Below are positions 31,592-40,011 of a DNA stretch of 64,000 bases, in pieces. This stretch comes from Janthinobacterium tructae (GTDB taxonomy: Bacteria; Pseudomonadota; Gammaproteobacteria; Burkholderiales; Burkholderiaceae_D). Every line of letters starts with the position of its first letter. Within the stretch, counting starts at the first letter, position 1. The notes below the pieces were generated by a model. The model had not been told where the DNA came from, ran no database searches, and saw nothing but the letters and a program-made list of their open reading frames with translations. The position numbers were made by a program, and so were the translations under genes. The stretch is from assembly GCF_006517255.1 (NCBI RefSeq), contig NZ_CP041185.1:1054001-1118000 (forward strand). The letters are read 5' to 3'.

Positions 31592-33046
31592 ATGGCAAAT
31601 TTTTTCAATGAAATGACTGCGGATGAGGTGGGTACGGACAGCAAGGTACGTGAACACTATCGTGAATTTGACAACTGGCTGGCGCAGCAATCGCCCGAGA
31701 CCATCGCCCGCAAGCGGGCCGAAGCCGACCTGACGTTCCGCCGCGTCGGCATCACCTTCGCCGTGTATGGCGACGATGCCGGCACGGAACGCCTGATTCC
31801 GTTCGACACCATCCCGCGCATCATTCCCGCCGCCGAATGGGCGCAGATGCAGACGGGCCTGGTGCAGCGCGTACAAGCCTTGAACATGTTCATCCATGAT
31901 ATTTATCATGAGCAAAACATCATCAAGGCGGGCATCATTCCCGCCGAGCAAATCTACAAGAATGCCCAGTACCGCCCGGAAATGCAGGGCATTTCCGTCG
32001 CTTCCGACATTTACGCCCACATCGCGGGCGTCGATATCGTGCGCGCAGGCCAGGGCGAATTCTATGTACTGGAAGACAATTTACGGGTGCCGTCGGGCGT
32101 GTCTTACATGCTGGAAGACCGCAAGATGATGATGCGGCTGTTCCCGGAACTGTTCGCCCGCAACCGCATCGCCCCCGTCGACCATTACCCGGACATGCTG
32201 CTCGACAACCTGCGCTCCGTCGCGCCCATGGGGGTGGACGACCCGACGGTGGTCGTCATGACGCCCGGCATGTATAACTCGGCCTACTTCGAGCATGCGT
32301 TTCTGGCTCAGCAAATGGGCGTGGAACTGGTCGAAGGCAAGGATCTGTTTGTCAACGACAATTCCGTGTATATGCGCACCACGCGCGGCCCCAAGCGCGT
32401 CGACGTCATTTATCGCCGCATCGACGACGATTTCCTCGACCCGCTGGCATTCCGCTCGGACTCCTCGCTGGGCGTGCCGGGCCTGCTGTCCGTGTATCGC
32501 GCGGGAAGAGTGACGTTGGCGAACGCCATCGGCACGGGCGTGGCCGACGACAAGTCGATCTACCCGTTCGTGCCCGACATGATCAAATTCTACCTGTCGC
32601 AGGAACCGATCCTCAACAACGTGCCCACCTACCAGTGCCGCAAGAGCGCCGACCTGTCGTACGTGCTGGCCAATTTATCGAAACTGGTGGTCAAGGAAGT
32701 GCATGGCGCGGGCGGCTACGGCATGCTGGTGGGGCCGGCGTCCAGCCTGGCGCAGATCGAGGACTTCCGCCAGCGCCTGCTGGCCAATCCGGGCGGCTAC
32801 ATCGCCCAGCCGACACTCGCCCTGTCCGCCTGCCCCACGTATGTGGACGCCGGCATCGCGCCGCGCCACATCGATTTGCGCCCGTTCGTGCTGTCCGGCA
32901 AGACCATTTCCATGGTGCCAGGTGGCCTGACCCGCGTGGCGCTCGGGGAAGGCTCGCTGGTGGTCAATTCCTCGCAAGGGGGCGGCACCAAGGATACCTG
33001 GGTACTGGAAGATACATCCGCTTTTGCAGGAGAGAAAACATGCTGA
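31592..33046 (+). CDS. Circularly permuted ATP-grasp protein
   Basis: 484 residues, matching the circularly permuted ATP-grasp type 2 family: ADLTFRRVGITFAVYGDDAG and RLIPFDTIPRIIPAAEW near the start, FYVLEDNLRVPSGVSYMLED in the middle, and KELHGAGGYGML-like VKEVHGAGGYGMLVGPAS plus AQPTLALSACPTYVDAGIAP later. ATP-grasp enzymes ligate a carboxylate to an amine, so this one may form a peptide or isopeptide bond. First gene of the Anbu operon; it overlaps the alpha-E gene by 7 bases. Confidence 0.93.
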   Translation: MANFFNEMTADEVGTDSKVREHYREFDNWLAQQSPETIARKRAEADLTFRRVGITFAVYGDDAGTERLIPFDTIPRIIPAAEWAQMQTGLVQRVQALNMFIHDIYHEQNIIKAGIIPAEQIYKNAQYRPEMQGISVASDIYAHIAGVDIVRAGQGEFYVLEDNLRVPSGVSYMLEDRKMMMRLFPELFARNRIAPVDHYPDMLLDNLRSVAPMGVDDPTVVVMTPGMYNSAYFEHAFLAQQMGVELVEGKDLFVNDNSVYMRTTRGPKRVDVIYRRIDDDFLDPLAFRSDSSLGVPGLLSVYRAGRVTLANAIGTGVADDKSIYPFVPDMIKFYLSQEPILNNVPTYQCRKSADLSYVLANLSKLVVKEVHGAGGYGMLVGPASSLAQIEDFRQRLLANPGGYIAQPTLALSACPTYVDAGIAPRHIDLRPFVLSGKTISMVPGGLTRVALGEGSLVVNSSQGGGTKDTWVLEDTSAFAGEKTC

Positions 33047-33984
33047 GCCGCACCGCCGATCATTTGTTCTGGATGGCCCGCTACACGGAGCGGGCGGAAA
33101 ACACGGCGCGCATGCTCGACGTCAACATGCAAACGTCCATGCTGCCGCAGTCCGAGCAGGACGCGGAACAGGGCTGGCGCGCCACCCTGGGCATTTCCGA
33201 GCTGCAAAGCGCCTACGACCATAAGTATGGCCGCTTCCACACGCGCGACGTGCTCGACTTCATGGTGCGCGACCCGAACAATCCGTCGTCCATCCTCGCC
33301 TGCCTGACGGGCGCGCGCGAAAACGCCCGCGCCGTGCGGGGGACGTTGACGACGGAAGTGTGGGAAATCCAGAACGCCACCTGGCTCGACATGCAGAAGC
33401 GATTAAACAGCAATCTGCTGGAAACGGACCCCAGCGCCTTCTTCGAATGGGTCAAGTACCGCTCGCATTTGTCGCGCGGCGTCACATTGGGCACCATGCT
33501 CAAGGACGAGGCGATCCACTTCATTCGTCTCGGCACCTTCCTGGAGCGGGCCGACAACACGGCGCGCATCCTCGACGTGAAGTTCCACGGCGCGCGCGAC
33601 ACCTCGAAAGACATCACCCAGCGCGACTTTTACTACTGGGCGGCCCTGCTGCGCTCCGTTTCCGGCTTCGAAATCTACCGCAAGGTCTACCGCGACGTCA
33701 TCACGCCAGCACGCGTGGCGGAACTGCTGATGCTGCGCGGCGACATGCCCAGGTCTTTACTTGCCTGCATGGATGACGTGGTGGAAAACCTGAAACATAT
33801 TCGTAACGATGTGTCGGCCGATACAGAAAGGTTTGCGGGCAAACTGCATGCGGAGCTGAAATTCGGCCATATCGACGACATCATGAAGGCCGGTTTGCAC
33901 CTGACCTTGACGGAGTTTCTGGAAAACATCTACGACCTGGGCAACCGCGTCAGCCGCGACTTCCTCGTTCCCCTGGCGGCCTGA
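33040..33984 (+). CDS. Alpha-E domain protein (DUF403)
   Basis: 314 residues, almost entirely alpha-helical, beginning MLSRTADHLFWMARYTERAE, the hallmark of the alpha-E (PF04168/DUF403) family. Other conserved pieces are FIRLGTFLERADNTARILDV, and RDFYYWAALLRSVSGFEIYR. Always found beside the ATP-grasp and transglutaminase-like genes; biochemical role unknown. The ATG at 33040 is preceded by AGGAGAG and overlaps the ATP-grasp gene. Its TGA overlaps the next ATG by one base, so translation is coupled. Confidence 0.92.
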   Translation: MLSRTADHLFWMARYTERAENTARMLDVNMQTSMLPQSEQDAEQGWRATLGISELQSAYDHKYGRFHTRDVLDFMVRDPNNPSSILACLTGARENARAVRGTLTTEVWEIQNATWLDMQKRLNSNLLETDPSAFFEWVKYRSHLSRGVTLGTMLKDEAIHFIRLGTFLERADNTARILDVKFHGARDTSKDITQRDFYYWAALLRSVSGFEIYRKVYRDVITPARVAELLMLRGDMPRSLLACMDDVVENLKHIRNDVSADTERFAGKLHAELKFGHIDDIMKAGLHLTLTEFLENIYDLGNRVSRDFLVPLAA

Positions 33985-34793
33985 TGCAGCTCACTATCCG
34001 CCACGAAACCCATTACGCCTACAGTGCGCCGCTGGCCTACACCATCCAGCAGCTGCACCTGACGCCGCGTATCGAGCCGCAGCAGCGGGCCCTCTCCTGG
34101 CAAATCAGCACGCCGGGCCGGTGCCATGCCTATACGGATGCCTACGGCAATTTGTCGCACATGCTGACGATCAACGGCAGCCACCAGTCGCTGAGCCTGG
34201 TGGCGCACGGCGTGGTGGAAACCATCTACCCTCACAAGGGACGCCTGAATCTGATCGATACCTTGTCGCCGCTGCTGTTTACCATGCCGACGGCCCTGAC
34301 ACAGGCCAACCCCGCTATTCTGGAACTGGCGGCCGCCAGCCTGCCCGACCAGCGCGTCACGGCAGGCACGGGGCATCTGCTGCGCCTGGCCGAGCACATC
34401 GTCGGCAAGGTGGCGTATGAAAGCGGCGCCACGATGGTCACCACCACGGCTGGCGACGCGCTGGCGCTGGGGCGCGGCGTGTGCCAGGATCACGCGCACC
34501 TGTTTTTGGCCTGCTGCCACGCCTGGGGCATCCCGGCGCGCTATGTCTCCGGCTATATCGATCCGGGCACGACGGGCCATGCGGCCAGCCATGCCTGGGT
34601 CGATGCCTGGACGGAAGACCCGGATTTCGCGGGTTGGGTCAGCATCGACGTGACCCACGCGCGGCTGATGACGGACGCGTATTGCCGCCTGGCCATCGGG
34701 CGCGACTACGATTCGGCGGCGCCCGTGCGCGGCGTGCGCCAGGGTGGCGGCACGGAAACCTTACGAGTCGATGTGCAGATCGTGCCCGTGTAG
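33984..34793 (+). CDS. Transglutaminase-like cysteine protease family protein
   Basis: 269 residues. An N-terminal beta-sandwich (MQLTIRHETHYAYSAPLAYT) is followed by the transglutaminase core. The catalytic Cys is in LALGRGVCQDHAHLFLACCH, the His in HAASHAWVDAWTEDPDF (reads GHAASHAWVDAW), and the Asp in GWVSIDVTHARL. Members can cleave or transfer amide bonds. Starts at TGATG overlapping the alpha-E stop. Third gene in the Anbu operon, 89 bases before the Anbu gene. Confidence 0.92.
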   Translation: MQLTIRHETHYAYSAPLAYTIQQLHLTPRIEPQQRALSWQISTPGRCHAYTDAYGNLSHMLTINGSHQSLSLVAHGVVETIYPHKGRLNLIDTLSPLLFTMPTALTQANPAILELAAASLPDQRVTAGTGHLLRLAEHIVGKVAYESGATMVTTTAGDALALGRGVCQDHAHLFLACCHAWGIPARYVSGYIDPGTTGHAASHAWVDAWTEDPDFAGWVSIDVTHARLMTDAYCRLAIGRDYDSAAPVRGVRQGGGTETLRVDVQIVPV

Positions 34794-34810
34794 TGGCAAG
34801 AATGAGGCTG

Positions 34811-34843
34811 GCCGGGCCTTGCCAGCAGGTGGTACGGCCCGGC
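34811..34843 (+). promoter_or_regulatory. Hairpin between transglutaminase-like and Anbu genes
   Basis: GCCGGGCC (34811-34818) and GGCCCGGC (34836-34843) can form an 8-bp GC stem, followed 16 bases later by TTTT. It may act as a partial terminator or mRNA-processing stop that sets the Anbu level relative to the upstream genes. Confidence 0.4.
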
Positions 34844-34882
34844 TGGTGTAGAATGCTACCCCTTTTGACTTGATTTACGACG

Positions 34883-35761
34883 ATGACTTATTGCATAGGC
34901 ATGCGCCTCAACGAAGGCCTGGTCTTCCTGTCCGACTCCCGCACCAACGCCGGCGTGGACCAGGTGGGCACCTTCCGCAAGATGAGCGTGTTCGAAAACC
35001 CGGGCGACCGCATGCTGGTGCTGATGACGGCTGGCAACCTGTCGATCTCGCAAGCGATCCGCCAGATCGTCTCCGAACATGTGGATGCGGATGGACGCAG
35101 CATCTGGAACGTGGCCAGCATGTACGATGCGGCGCGCATCGTGGGCGACGCCGTGCGCACCGTGCACCAGCGCGAAGCGAAGGCCCTGGCCGAGTGCGGC
35201 ATCGATTTCAATGTCAGCTTCATTTTAGGCGGCCAGATAGGCGCCGAGCGCTGCCGATTGTTCCAGGTGTATTCGGCCGGCAATTTCATCGAATCGCACG
35301 ATGAAAACACGTATTTCCAGATCGGCGAAGCGAAATATGGCAAGCCCATCATCGACCGGGTCATCAACCCGGCCACGCGCCTGGACGAGGCGGCCAAGTG
35401 CGCGCTCATTTCCATGGATTCGACTCTGCGCTCGAACATTTCCGTCGGCTTGCCGCTCGACTTGCTCGTCTACGAGACGGGCAGCCTGGCCGTCACGCGC
35501 TTCGTCACCATCGATGAAAAGAACCAGTATTTCCGCATGATCCGCGATACCTGGGGCGAACAATTGAAACATGTGTTCGAAGGCATCGTCGATCCCGTGT
35601 GGAACGCGGCGCCCGAAACGACGAGCAACGTGCTGTCGACCGCCAACATGCACAGCAAGCCCGTGCGCGTGGCCATCCCCGAGCACGTGAGCCGCGGCGG
35701 CCTGACCGTGGCGCCCCTGCAATCGCTGGCGCAGCAGTTCAGCGACGACAAGCAGCATTGA
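34883..35761 (+). CDS. Anbu (ancestral proteasome beta-subunit-like) peptidase homologue
   Basis: 292 residues of the proteasome/HslV Ntn-hydrolase fold in its Anbu variant. It begins MTYCIG, so removal of Met would expose Thr1. Asp17 lies in FLSDSRTNAG and Lys32 in TFRKMSVF, the usual proteasome catalytic positions. GNLSISQAIRQIV and SFILGGQIG are typical strands and helices. Anbu proteins assemble into helical or open-ring oligomers; their peptidase activity is debated. Context with ATP-grasp, alpha-E and transglutaminase-like genes is the standard Anbu operon. The ribosome site before the ATG is weak (ACGACG). Confidence 0.93.
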   Translation: MTYCIGMRLNEGLVFLSDSRTNAGVDQVGTFRKMSVFENPGDRMLVLMTAGNLSISQAIRQIVSEHVDADGRSIWNVASMYDAARIVGDAVRTVHQREAKALAECGIDFNVSFILGGQIGAERCRLFQVYSAGNFIESHDENTYFQIGEAKYGKPIIDRVINPATRLDEAAKCALISMDSTLRSNISVGLPLDLLVYETGSLAVTRFVTIDEKNQYFRMIRDTWGEQLKHVFEGIVDPVWNAAPETTSNVLSTANMHSKPVRVAIPEHVSRGGLTVAPLQSLAQQFSDDKQH

Positions 35762-35778
35762 CCGGTGACGCTACCGCT

Positions 35779-35816
35779 GCGCAAGGCGCTGGACAAATCG
35801 CTTTGCGCGTGCTTTT
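35779..35816 (+). terminator. Rho-independent-type terminator of the Anbu operon
   Basis: Arms 35779-35788 (GCGCAAGGCG) and 35799-35808 (CGCTTTGCGC) form a 10-bp stem with a single G-U pair and a 10-base loop, followed by GTGCTTTTAT. It lies 18 bases after the Anbu stop codon and closes the operon. Confidence 0.65.
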
Positions 35817-35867
35817 ATGGCGATGGGTTGACATTCAATCCAGATTAACCTGAAAGGCAGGTGGCGC

Positions 35868-37220
35868 ATGGACTTGATCACTTCCGCTGTCGTGGCAGCC
35901 ATCGGGCGTGGCGCACCCGGCCACGCGCCCGAGGCCGTCGCCAGCCACTATCAACGCCTCAAGCTGGCCATCGCCAGGTTCGACAGCGCCGCCGCCATCC
36001 TGGCCGCCATCGCCGCGCTGGAAGCCGATCCTGCCAATATCCGCCTGCAACTGGCCCTGTCGGCCGCCCTGGCCTCGGCGAACGCGCCGGACGACATGGC
36101 AACCCTGTTTGGCGCGCAAGGCTTGCTCGATGCGCTGCAGCGGCCTTTTCTCCAGGCGCCCGAGGTGGAAGCCGTACCCGCGCCAGCCGATAAAAGCGCC
36201 GTCGTGTCCAATTATGCGGTCGTCAAAGTGTATTTCGCCACGGACCGCCAGCGCGACGTGGGCAAGCCGCCGACGCAGCGCTTCAGCGGCGAACGCAGTA
36301 TGACAGGCGGCAATGGCGGCGGCGCTGGTCCGCTCAGCTATGGCAGCTGCGACATCAGCATCCCGCGCGACCACCGCATGGGCCAGCTGGAATCGCCGTC
36401 GCTGTGGCGCCTGGAATTTCGCGACGACCCGGCCAAGCACGTGGTGCTGCTTTCGGCCGAGGTGCAGGACCGCGACAACTTCTTTGCAGCGCTCAAAACG
36501 CAGATCCGCGCCTCGGCCGGCAAGAGCGCCTTTGTCTTCGTGCACGGCTACAACGTGAGTTTCGAGGATGCGGCGCGGCGCACGGGGCAGATGGCTTACG
36601 ACCTGGGTTTCGACGGCGCGCCCGTGTTCTACAGCTGGCCGTCGCGCGGCGACCTGGCCGGCTATACGATCGATGAAAACAATATCGAATGGAGCACGCC
36701 CCACATCAGCGGCTTTCTGGCCGACTTTCTCGCCAACACGCAGGCGGCGCAAGTGTATCTGGTGGGCCACAGCATGGGCAGCCGCGGCCTGGCGCGGGCC
36801 GTGGCCGACTTGCTGGCCACGCAGCCGCAGCTGGCGCAAAAAATCACGGAACTCATCCTGTCCGCACCCGACATCGACGCTGCCGTCTTCAAGCACGATA
36901 TCGCGCCCAAACTGGCCGGTGCGCGCAACCCCGTCACCCTGTATGCCTCGTCGCAAGACCTGGCCCTGGCCGCCTCGAAAGCCGTGCACGGCTACCCGCG
37001 CGCGGGCGACAGCGGCGCCGGCATGCTGATCGTGGCGGGCGTGGAAACCATCGACGCCACCGGGGTCGACACCAGCTTCATGAAGCACGCCTACTTTGCG
37101 GAAAAGCGCTCCGCCCTGTCCGACATGTTTTATCTGATACGCGACCAGGCGCGCGCCGACCAGCGCTTTCTCGACCCCGTCGATACGCTCGCCGGCCGCT
37201 ATTGGACGTTCAAAGCATGA
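35868..37220 (+). CDS. Alpha/beta hydrolase, DUF900 family
   Basis: 450 residues. The N-terminal about 100 residues are helical (variable region). Then VKVYFATDRQRDVGKPP and SYGSCDISIPRDHRMGQLES, typical of the DUF900 family, lead into an alpha/beta hydrolase: oxyanion strand FVFVHGYNVSFEDAARR, nucleophile elbow LVGHSMGSRGL, and acid/His regions near LILSAPDIDAAVF and SFMKHAYFA. Probably a cytoplasmic esterase or lipase-like enzyme of unknown substrate. It follows the Anbu terminator and so is likely a separate transcription unit. Confidence 0.88.
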   Translation: MDLITSAVVAAIGRGAPGHAPEAVASHYQRLKLAIARFDSAAAILAAIAALEADPANIRLQLALSAALASANAPDDMATLFGAQGLLDALQRPFLQAPEVEAVPAPADKSAVVSNYAVVKVYFATDRQRDVGKPPTQRFSGERSMTGGNGGGAGPLSYGSCDISIPRDHRMGQLESPSLWRLEFRDDPAKHVVLLSAEVQDRDNFFAALKTQIRASAGKSAFVFVHGYNVSFEDAARRTGQMAYDLGFDGAPVFYSWPSRGDLAGYTIDENNIEWSTPHISGFLADFLANTQAAQVYLVGHSMGSRGLARAVADLLATQPQLAQKITELILSAPDIDAAVFKHDIAPKLAGARNPVTLYASSQDLALAASKAVHGYPRAGDSGAGMLIVAGVETIDATGVDTSFMKHAYFAEKRSALSDMFYLIRDQARADQRFLDPVDTLAGRYWTFKA

Positions 37221-37323
37221 CACCGTTTCATCCGGTGCGGCACGCATGCTAAGATACGGCCCATAGGGTGGCAACGGGCACGGCGATGACGCCGCCAGCC
37301 GGTCCCCCGCAAGCAGGCCTATC

Positions 37324-37749
37324 ATGTTGACATCATCTTCTACACCGCACGCCGAATCGCTGATCCGTAACACCAACGCCCGCGTCACCAAGACGCGCGT
37401 GAAGGTGCTCGACTTTTTAATGGCGCAAAGCCGTTCGCTGACCCACCATGAAATCCAGCAGGCGCTGTCGCAGGACAGCGATATCGATTCCGTCACCCTG
37501 TACCGGGTACTGGAATGGCTGACGGAAAATGAACTCGTGCACCGCATCGCGGGCGCCGACCAGGTGTGGCGCTTCAGCGCGGGCGCCGGCCACCAGGCGC
37601 ACGAACACGCGCACTTCCAGTGCACCAAGTGCGCCAACGTCACCTGCTTCAATGAAGTCAAGCTGCCGCCGCCCGTGCTCTTGCCGGAAGGTTTCAGCGG
37701 CGGCGAGGTCGATTACCTGATCAAAGGCCTGTGCCCGCGCTGTAAATAA
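37324..37749 (+). CDS. Fur-family regulator, probably Zur
   Basis: 141 residues. Winged helix in residues 15-90 (RVTKTRVKVLDFLMAQSRSL, LTHHEIQQAL, DSVTLYRVLEWLTENELVHR) and a dimerisation/metal domain with HEHAHFQCTKCANVTCF (Cys100, Cys103) and a C-terminal CPRC (Cys137, Cys140), the structural zinc cysteines. Because two COG0523 GTPases and a NiCoT-type permease lie just downstream (convergent), Zur is favoured over Fur; this is a context inference. The preceding 103-base gap shows no obvious box. Confidence 0.85.
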   Translation: MLTSSSTPHAESLIRNTNARVTKTRVKVLDFLMAQSRSLTHHEIQQALSQDSDIDSVTLYRVLEWLTENELVHRIAGADQVWRFSAGAGHQAHEHAHFQCTKCANVTCFNEVKLPPPVLLPEGFSGGEVDYLIKGLCPRCK

Positions 37750-37762
37750 TTCCCCCGAAACA

Positions 37763-38278
37763 TCACTTGAGCAGCAAGGCCAAGTGGTGTTCGTCATAAA
37801 ACAAGTCGCCCACGCGCATCGAACGCGGTTCCGTGCCATACGCGATAAATCCCAGCGATTCATACAGTTGCCTTGCAGCATTATTTTCCGCATTCACGCT
37901 CAAATGCACTTGCATGATGGCAGGGTCCGTCTCGGCCTGTTCGATGCAGGCGTTGACGAGACGCCGCGCCACGCCTTTCCCGCGGTGCGGCGCATCGACG
38001 AAGACGCCCCACAGCAAGGCCTTGTGCCATAGCTGGCGCAGCGGTTCGCGCCGCAAGCCGGCAAAGCCGACCAGGCGTGCGCCATCGAAGGCGCCAAAGC
38101 CGCGCTGCATGGGGCCGGCGATGCGCTGAACGTGTTCTTCCGGTGTGCGCGCCAGTTCATCCTCGCGCGACGAGGAAAACGCGCTGGGCGAGTCAAGGAT
38201 GGCGCGCAGGCGCAGCGCGCAAAAGGCGGCGGTGTCGGCTGGTGTCAGCAGGCGGATGACGATATCGGGTGCGTGCAT
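37763..38278 (-). CDS. GNAT-family N-acetyltransferase
   Basis: 171 residues from the ATG at 38278. GNAT landmarks: RLLTPADTAAFCALRLRAIL at the start, WGVFVDAPHRGKGVARRLVN with the acetyl-CoA loop, and NAARQLYESLGFIAYGTEPR. The substrate is unknown. ATTATA on the plus strand at 38303-38308 is TATAAT in the gene's direction and a good -10, implying its own promoter between it and the permease gene. Convergent with the Fur/Zur gene, 13 bases apart. Confidence 0.88.
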   Translation of the reverse strand: MHAPDIVIRLLTPADTAAFCALRLRAILDSPSAFSSSREDELARTPEEHVQRIAGPMQRGFGAFDGARLVGFAGLRREPLRQLWHKALLWGVFVDAPHRGKGVARRLVNACIEQAETDPAIMQVHLSVNAENNAARQLYESLGFIAYGTEPRSMRVGDLFYDEHHLALLLK

Positions 38279-38321
38279 GGGAAGACTCGGGAGTTTTTTT
38301 CCATTATACCCACGCCCCGTC

Positions 38322-39009
38322 TCAGGCACGCACGCGCCGCAAGCCATGCAACGTCCAGCCGTACAGGGCCGCCATCAGCAATACCATGGCCCCGCCCAGT
38401 GCCGCCATCCAGCTTTCGGGCAGCGACCAGGTTGCCGGTGCGCATGACTTTCGCCGTGACCCAGCCATCGAAGGTATCCGTCACGCCCATGCCCACGGCA
38501 AACACCGTACCCGTGAGCAAGGCCGGCCCTAGGCCGCCCAGGGCCACGGCCGCATAGCCCCAGGCCGCCGCCTGCAGGGCCGTGTCGAACACCAGCGCGA
38601 ACAGCATGCCGACAAGGATGGCGCCCAGCGGCCCGGAAGCGCCCCGCAGCCAACTAGGCAGAAGCCGGCCGCGCACCTCGGCCAGTTGCGCACCGGCCAG
38701 CAAGCTGCGCGCATTCATGGCGGCTATCATCAACAGCAAGGCGATGGGCAGCCACTCCAGCCAGGCGAACAAGTTCGGCGACGGCGTAAATTGCCGCGAT
38801 GCCAGGGCGGCAACGGCCACGATGGCCAGCACGCAGACGCCATGCCCCAGTGCAAACAGCGCGCCCATCCAAGGTGTCCAGCGCGCATGGGTGGCCTGGC
38901 TGCGCAAAGTGAGACCGTCGACGGCGGCCAGGTGGTCCGGTTCCAGCCCATGCCGCATGCCGAGCAGGAAAATCAGCGCCAGCGCGGGCATGCCCGCTTC
39001 CATGCTCAT
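38322..39009 (-). CDS. NiCoT-type metal permease, apparent frameshift near C-terminus
   Basis: The first about 195 residues (MSMEAGMPALALIFLLGMRH) are a six-helix NiCoT/HupE-like permease; the metal-binding helix reads MRHGLEPDHLAAVDGLTLRS (H-x4-DH). After DTFDGWVTAKVMRTGN the frame runs into hydrophilic junk and stops at 38245 inside the GNAT gene. The neighbouring frame instead continues with SLPESWMAALGGAMVLLMAA and LYGWTLHGLRRVRA, ending at 38322: a normal last membrane helix. A one-base insertion (or two-base deletion) around 38425-38450 is therefore likely. The start overlaps the COG0523 gene by ATGA. Confidence 0.75.
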
Positions 39010-39992
39010 GCGGCCGCCTTGGCCACGCAGCGGTCCAGGCCACGGATCAGCATGTCCTGCGGCAAGTCGCGGCCGATGAAGATGATCTTGCTGGCGCGCG
39101 TTTCATCATCACGCCACGGCGCGCCAAGTTCCGAGCCCATCAGCATGTGCACGCCCTGAAAGACGGCGCGGCATGGCAAGTCGGCAACGTACAAAATGCC
39201 CTTGTAGCGCATCAACTGGTTGCCAAACAGCTGCACCACGGCATCGAGAAAGTTCTCCACCTGCAGCATATCGAGGGCTTGGGCCTGGTGATACACGAAC
39301 GATTGCACGCCGTCGCCATGGCGGTGGCCCAGTTCCCCGAGGAAATCCGGCTCCAGTTCGACGATGGCGTTCAAATTGAAACCGCGTATGTTCAGGATGT
39401 CGCGCAGCGGCACATTGCCGAAGCGCACTTTCTGGATGCCGGCGCGGCCATTGATGGCGACCAGGCGCTGGCGCAGCGCGGCCAGCGCGTCCTTGCCGAC
39501 CAGGTCCGTCTTCGACAGCAGGATGCGGTCGGCAAAGCCCACCTGCTCCTGCGCTTCCCTGTGCGCCGTCAATTGCTGCTGCGCATGGCGCGCATCGACC
39601 ACCGTCAAAATCGCGTCGAGCAGGTAGCACTCGCTGATTGACGGCTCCGCAAAAAAGGTTTGCGCCACGGGTCCCGGTGCGGCCAGGCCCGTCGTTTCGA
39701 TGATCACGTGGTCGAAGGCGATCGTCCCGGCTGCGCGTTTCGCGTGCAGCTCGCCCAGGATGCGGATCAGGTCGCCGCGCACGCTGCAGCAGATGCAGCC
39801 ATTGTTCATTTCCACGATCTGCTCGTCGCTGTCCTGCACCAGCAAACCATGGTCGATGCTTTCGGCGGCGAATTCATTTTCGATCACGGCGATGCGCACG
39901 CCGTGATCGCCCTGCAATATGCGCTTGAGCAAGGTGGTTTTCCCGCTGCCGAGAAAACCCGTGATGATGGTGACGGGGATCAGTTCTGTCAT
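39006..39992 (-). CDS. CobW/COG0523-family GTPase (YjiA-like)
   Basis: 328 residues. Walker A GFLGSGKTTLL, the metal-binding CxCC motif in NNGCICCSVRGDLIRIL, switch region VIIETTGLAAPGPVAQTFFA, and guanine-recognition LLSKTDLVG, followed by a C-terminal CobW_C domain. These GTPases deliver metals, commonly zinc, to client proteins. Second gene of the minus-strand zinc unit: 19 bases after the larger COG0523 gene and overlapping the permease start by 4 bases. Confidence 0.92.
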   Translation of the reverse strand: MTELIPVTIITGFLGSGKTTLLKRILQGDHGVRIAVIENEFAAESIDHGLLVQDSDEQIVEMNNGCICCSVRGDLIRILGELHAKRAAGTIAFDHVIIETTGLAAPGPVAQTFFAEPSISECYLLDAILTVVDARHAQQQLTAHREAQEQVGFADRILLSKTDLVGKDALAALRQRLVAINGRAGIQKVRFGNVPLRDILNIRGFNLNAIVELEPDFLGELGHRHGDGVQSFVYHQAQALDMLQVENFLDAVVQLFGNQLMRYKGILYVADLPCRAVFQGVHMLMGSELGAPWRDDETRASKIIFIGRDLPQDMLIRGLDRCVAKAAA

Positions 39993-40011
39993 GGTGTGTT
40001 CCTGTTCAGGG

